Positions 62,154 to 64,000 of a stretch of 64,000 nt of DNA are shown in pieces. The notes beneath the pieces are model-generated. The model did not search any database. It saw only the letters and a program-made list of their open reading frames with translations, and was not told the origin of the DNA. The stretch is from Sipunculus nudus (lineage: Eukaryota > Annelida > Sipuncula > Golfingiida > Sipunculidae). The position numbers and the translations under genes are program-made. Location: contig CM049317.1 in NCBI GenBank assembly GCA_026874595.1, positions 17,757,382 to 17,821,381 on the forward strand, read 5' to 3'. Numbering within the stretch: the first letter of the stretch is position 1; the number at the start of each line of letters is the position of its first letter.

Positions 62154-62208
62154 AAAGTCGGTTCATTGTACGAAGAAATGGAACACGCATTGGCAATGAA
62201 CCGACTTT
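62154..62208. repeat. Hairpin, perfect 15-bp arms, between microsatellites
   Basis: AAAGTCGGTTCATTG (62,154-62,168) and CAATGAACCGACTTT (62,194-62,208) are exact reverse complements with a 25-bp loop. AAAGTCGG also forms the inner arm of the 54.3-kb palindrome, and both lie beside dinucleotide repeats. A (TA)n tract follows at 62,240-62,279. Confidence 0.65.
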
Positions 62209-62236
62209 CATGTGTAATCATGTTCCATTTTCTGTG

Positions 62237-62282
<46 letters not shown>

Positions 62283-62296
62283 CTGTTTATTCTTCA

Positions 62297-62670
62297 GGCA
62301 TGAGCGAACTTGATTTTATTTATGTTCCAATCTTTCACAAACGTTATGCTTCAAGTTACTTTGTCATGTCATTTGTCATCATTCGTTTGGCGTATGGTGA
62401 CTCATTGCAAAAACATACAACAGATGTCGCTGCACCAGAAAACACGCCTATTGTGCTGATACACTCTCAAATGATGTGCATGACGTTGCATTTATTGGCC
62501 GTCGTGAATGTTCTACAAAATCACCTATTAAAGATGAACCTTTTTTCTTTTCAGCGGATCAGCCAGATATTCACGGTGGGTGGGGGAAATCTCCGACTTA
62601 TCAGCTATCGTGGCAAAATATTTCGCCGAAAATCGATTTGACCCGTCGCTTCGTTTCTTATGACAAGTGA
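62297..62670 (+). other. Weak coding-like stretch, possible hydrolase-like fossil
   Basis: A plus-strand frame of 113 codons reads APENTPIVLIHS, resembling the strand leading to the oxyanion-loop HG motif of alpha/beta hydrolases. It is preceded by an acceptor-like TTTATTCTTCAG at about 62,287-62,298. The family's HG is HS here, and no further hydrolase motif follows in the same frame. Recorded as a possibility only. Confidence 0.15.
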
Positions 62671-62691
62671 AACCATTTTTACACTACAAGT

Positions 62692-62810
62692 ATGCCGTAT
62701 GCCGTTTCCCAATACCGTATACAACATAACAGAATGCAATAATGCCGAATGCAACAATACTGAATACAACAATACCAAGTACAACAATACCGATACTGTA
62801 TTCAATAATA
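62692..62810 (+). repeat. Short tandem repeat, AATACAACAATACCG type
   Basis: Variants of AATACAACAATACCG (about 15 bp) recur roughly seven times directly before R3 copy 3. Confidence 0.7.
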
Positions 62811-62811
62811 G

Positions 62812-63215
62812 CCGTGACAACCCGACTCAGTAGGCAATCGGATAATTAGGCTGGTAAGCCTACTCGAGTCGTGATACAAGTAATATTGAGGAATTTATCG
62901 CATGCTTGTGCTCATTCGATCATAAATTCAACAAACATGTTGAGGTGTTTACCAATGTGCTGGGTTAGAACGGAACTTTACTCGCTCATGTTTGGTATTA
63001 TTAGAAAGTAAACAAAAAAATGCTTAAGATTGGTCTGAATTATGTTGACTGACAGTGTACTTGTTGGCGTACATGCAGCGTTGTCAGAAATGACGAAAAT
63101 ATTTACATCTTCATAAGGCCTTATAATGCGCTCCTCAGACCTGTTATGTAAAGACACTCTGGTGCTAGTTATCTGGTCGTATAATACCAGAGGGTCGATA
63201 TGACGCAAATTAAAT
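62812..63215 (+). repeat. Dispersed repeat R3, copy 3
   Basis: Same order of blocks as 50,930-51,520: AGCCGTGACAACCCGACTCA, ATATTGAGGAAT, CAACAAACATG, GGAACTTTACTCGCTCATG, TGACAGTGTACTTG and GTCAGAAATGACGAAAATAT. The leading block also matches 45,205. Confidence 0.75.
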
Positions 63216-63690
63216 AAATACTTGTGTCATGTGAACAGAACGTGGATTTTGAGGCAACAAAACGGAACCGATACCGTATGTAGTAAATACGGGTTTAATG
63301 AGAATTCAACGTGGCAATAACACGACAATAACACGGAACTCGATACAGTATTCACTAAAAAGGGCGTCATATGAACAGAACTGGGTTTTGAGCCAATTTA
63401 AACGGAACTCGATACCGTGCTAAGTAAATATAGGTGTCATGGAAACAGAACGTTTATTTTTGAGTAAAAAAACAGAACTCGATACCATATTCAATAAATA
63501 CGTCTATAAAATGAACATAGGTTTTGAGGCTTTTAAATGGAAATCCATAGCGTATTCAGTAAATGTGGGTGTCACGTGAACAGAACTTTGATTTTGAGTC
63601 AATAAAGCGGAAATGGATAGTGTATTCAATAAATACGGGAACATGGCTTTTGAGTCAATAAAACGGAAATCGATACTATATTCGGGTCTT
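63216..63690 (+). repeat. Degenerate tandem repeat, about 70-bp unit, about seven copies
   Basis: The consensus order is GTGTCATGTGAACAGAAC, TTTTGAGTCAATAAAACGGA, ACTCGATACCGTATTCA and GTAAATACGG. Intervals vary by internal deletion, from about 50 to 75 bp. A minus-strand frame of 126 codons overlaps it and is not called. Confidence 0.75.
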
Positions 63691-64000
63691 ATGTAACCAC
63701 GGCGTGGAATCTTTAGTTGTACGACTACTAAATACGCCCACCAGCAACCCTCTACCAAATAAGTTTTCCTATCTTCCTGCAAAAAGCCATGCTTCCGTAA
63801 CAGGGGCTCATCTTGTCCGTTTCGATCACAAAAACTTGAGGCCCTTTTCACTGGTTTCCCAGTAAACAAGTCGCCCTGTGTCACGTATTTAATCCTAAGA
63901 ATTATAAATATAACATTTGATCAAGATTTTCTTCCAAATTTTATGGATTTGTGCCGTAACCCTCAAAACAGTTGGCGTATAGGCGCTAACAGACAAACCA
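63691..64000. other. Unassigned window end
   Basis: Anonymous sequence after the 70-bp repeat. No exon or RNA gene seen. Confidence 0.4.

Noticed and set aside
63504-63884. 126-codon minus-strand frame
   Set aside because: About half of it is the antisense of a 70-bp degenerate tandem repeat.

Overview
This window is eukaryotic: AT-rich, without operons, ribosome binding sites or dense coding, and dominated by repeats. One strong protein gene is present, near the right end at about 58.0-60.2 kb: an SLC26-family anion exchanger. The dispersed repeat classes (hAT and pogo-like DNA elements, a Jockey/CR1/L2-type LINE, tRNA-derived SINE-like units, tandem repeats ending in GGACAGAC) together with an SLC26 CDS uninterrupted by introns suggest a marine invertebrate, most likely a lophotrochozoan such as a bivalve mollusc. 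That assignment is inference; no species marker was seen.

Layout. 0-10.1 kb: non-coding, with two copies of a dispersed repeat (R1), a hAT MITE, a 286-bp terminal-inverted-repeat MITE, a 1-kb foldback pair and a 65-bp degenerate tandem repeat. 10.4-14.7 kb: a 4.3-kb minisatellite (27-bp modal unit). 14.8-16.1 kb: an inverted pair of GGCGGATC-ended MITEs. 16.2-18.7 kb: a 5'-truncated, inactivated LINE inserted in one copy of a tandemly duplicated unit. 19.5-20.8 kb: a second LINE 3' tail, a hairpin and a palindromic tandem repeat. 22.3-26.1 kb: a 42-bp minisatellite flanked by 64-bp direct repeats. 26-35 kb: mostly anonymous sequence with a MITE and degenerate tandem repeats. 35.1-38.3 kb: a ~340-bp tandem repeat. 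38.3-38.9 kb: a hAT MITE with a perfect 8-bp target duplication. 39.0-41.6 kb: a 24-bp minisatellite ending in a perfect inverted repeat. 41.8-42.1 kb: a tRNA-type SINE. 42-57.9 kb: repeat family R3, R1 copy 3, a pogo/Tigger-like element, a palindrome with a tRNA-like core and many microsatellites. 57.97-60.88 kb: the SLC26 exon from splice acceptor to poly(A) signal. 61-64 kb: further tandem and dispersed repeats.

The SLC26 exon holds at least 704 codons, a full transmembrane domain, a STAS domain and a C-terminal class I PDZ-type tail. An upstream non-coding or short coding exon is expected to the left of 57,975 but I could not locate it. Nearly all other long open frames lie inside minisatellites whose units are multiples of 3 bp, and I treat them as by-products of repetition. 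I found no convincing new multi-gene system. The most unusual material is structural: the direct-repeat-bounded array at 22.3-26.1 kb, the LINE with its empty-site twin, and the palindromes at 21.5, 41.5 and 54.3 kb.
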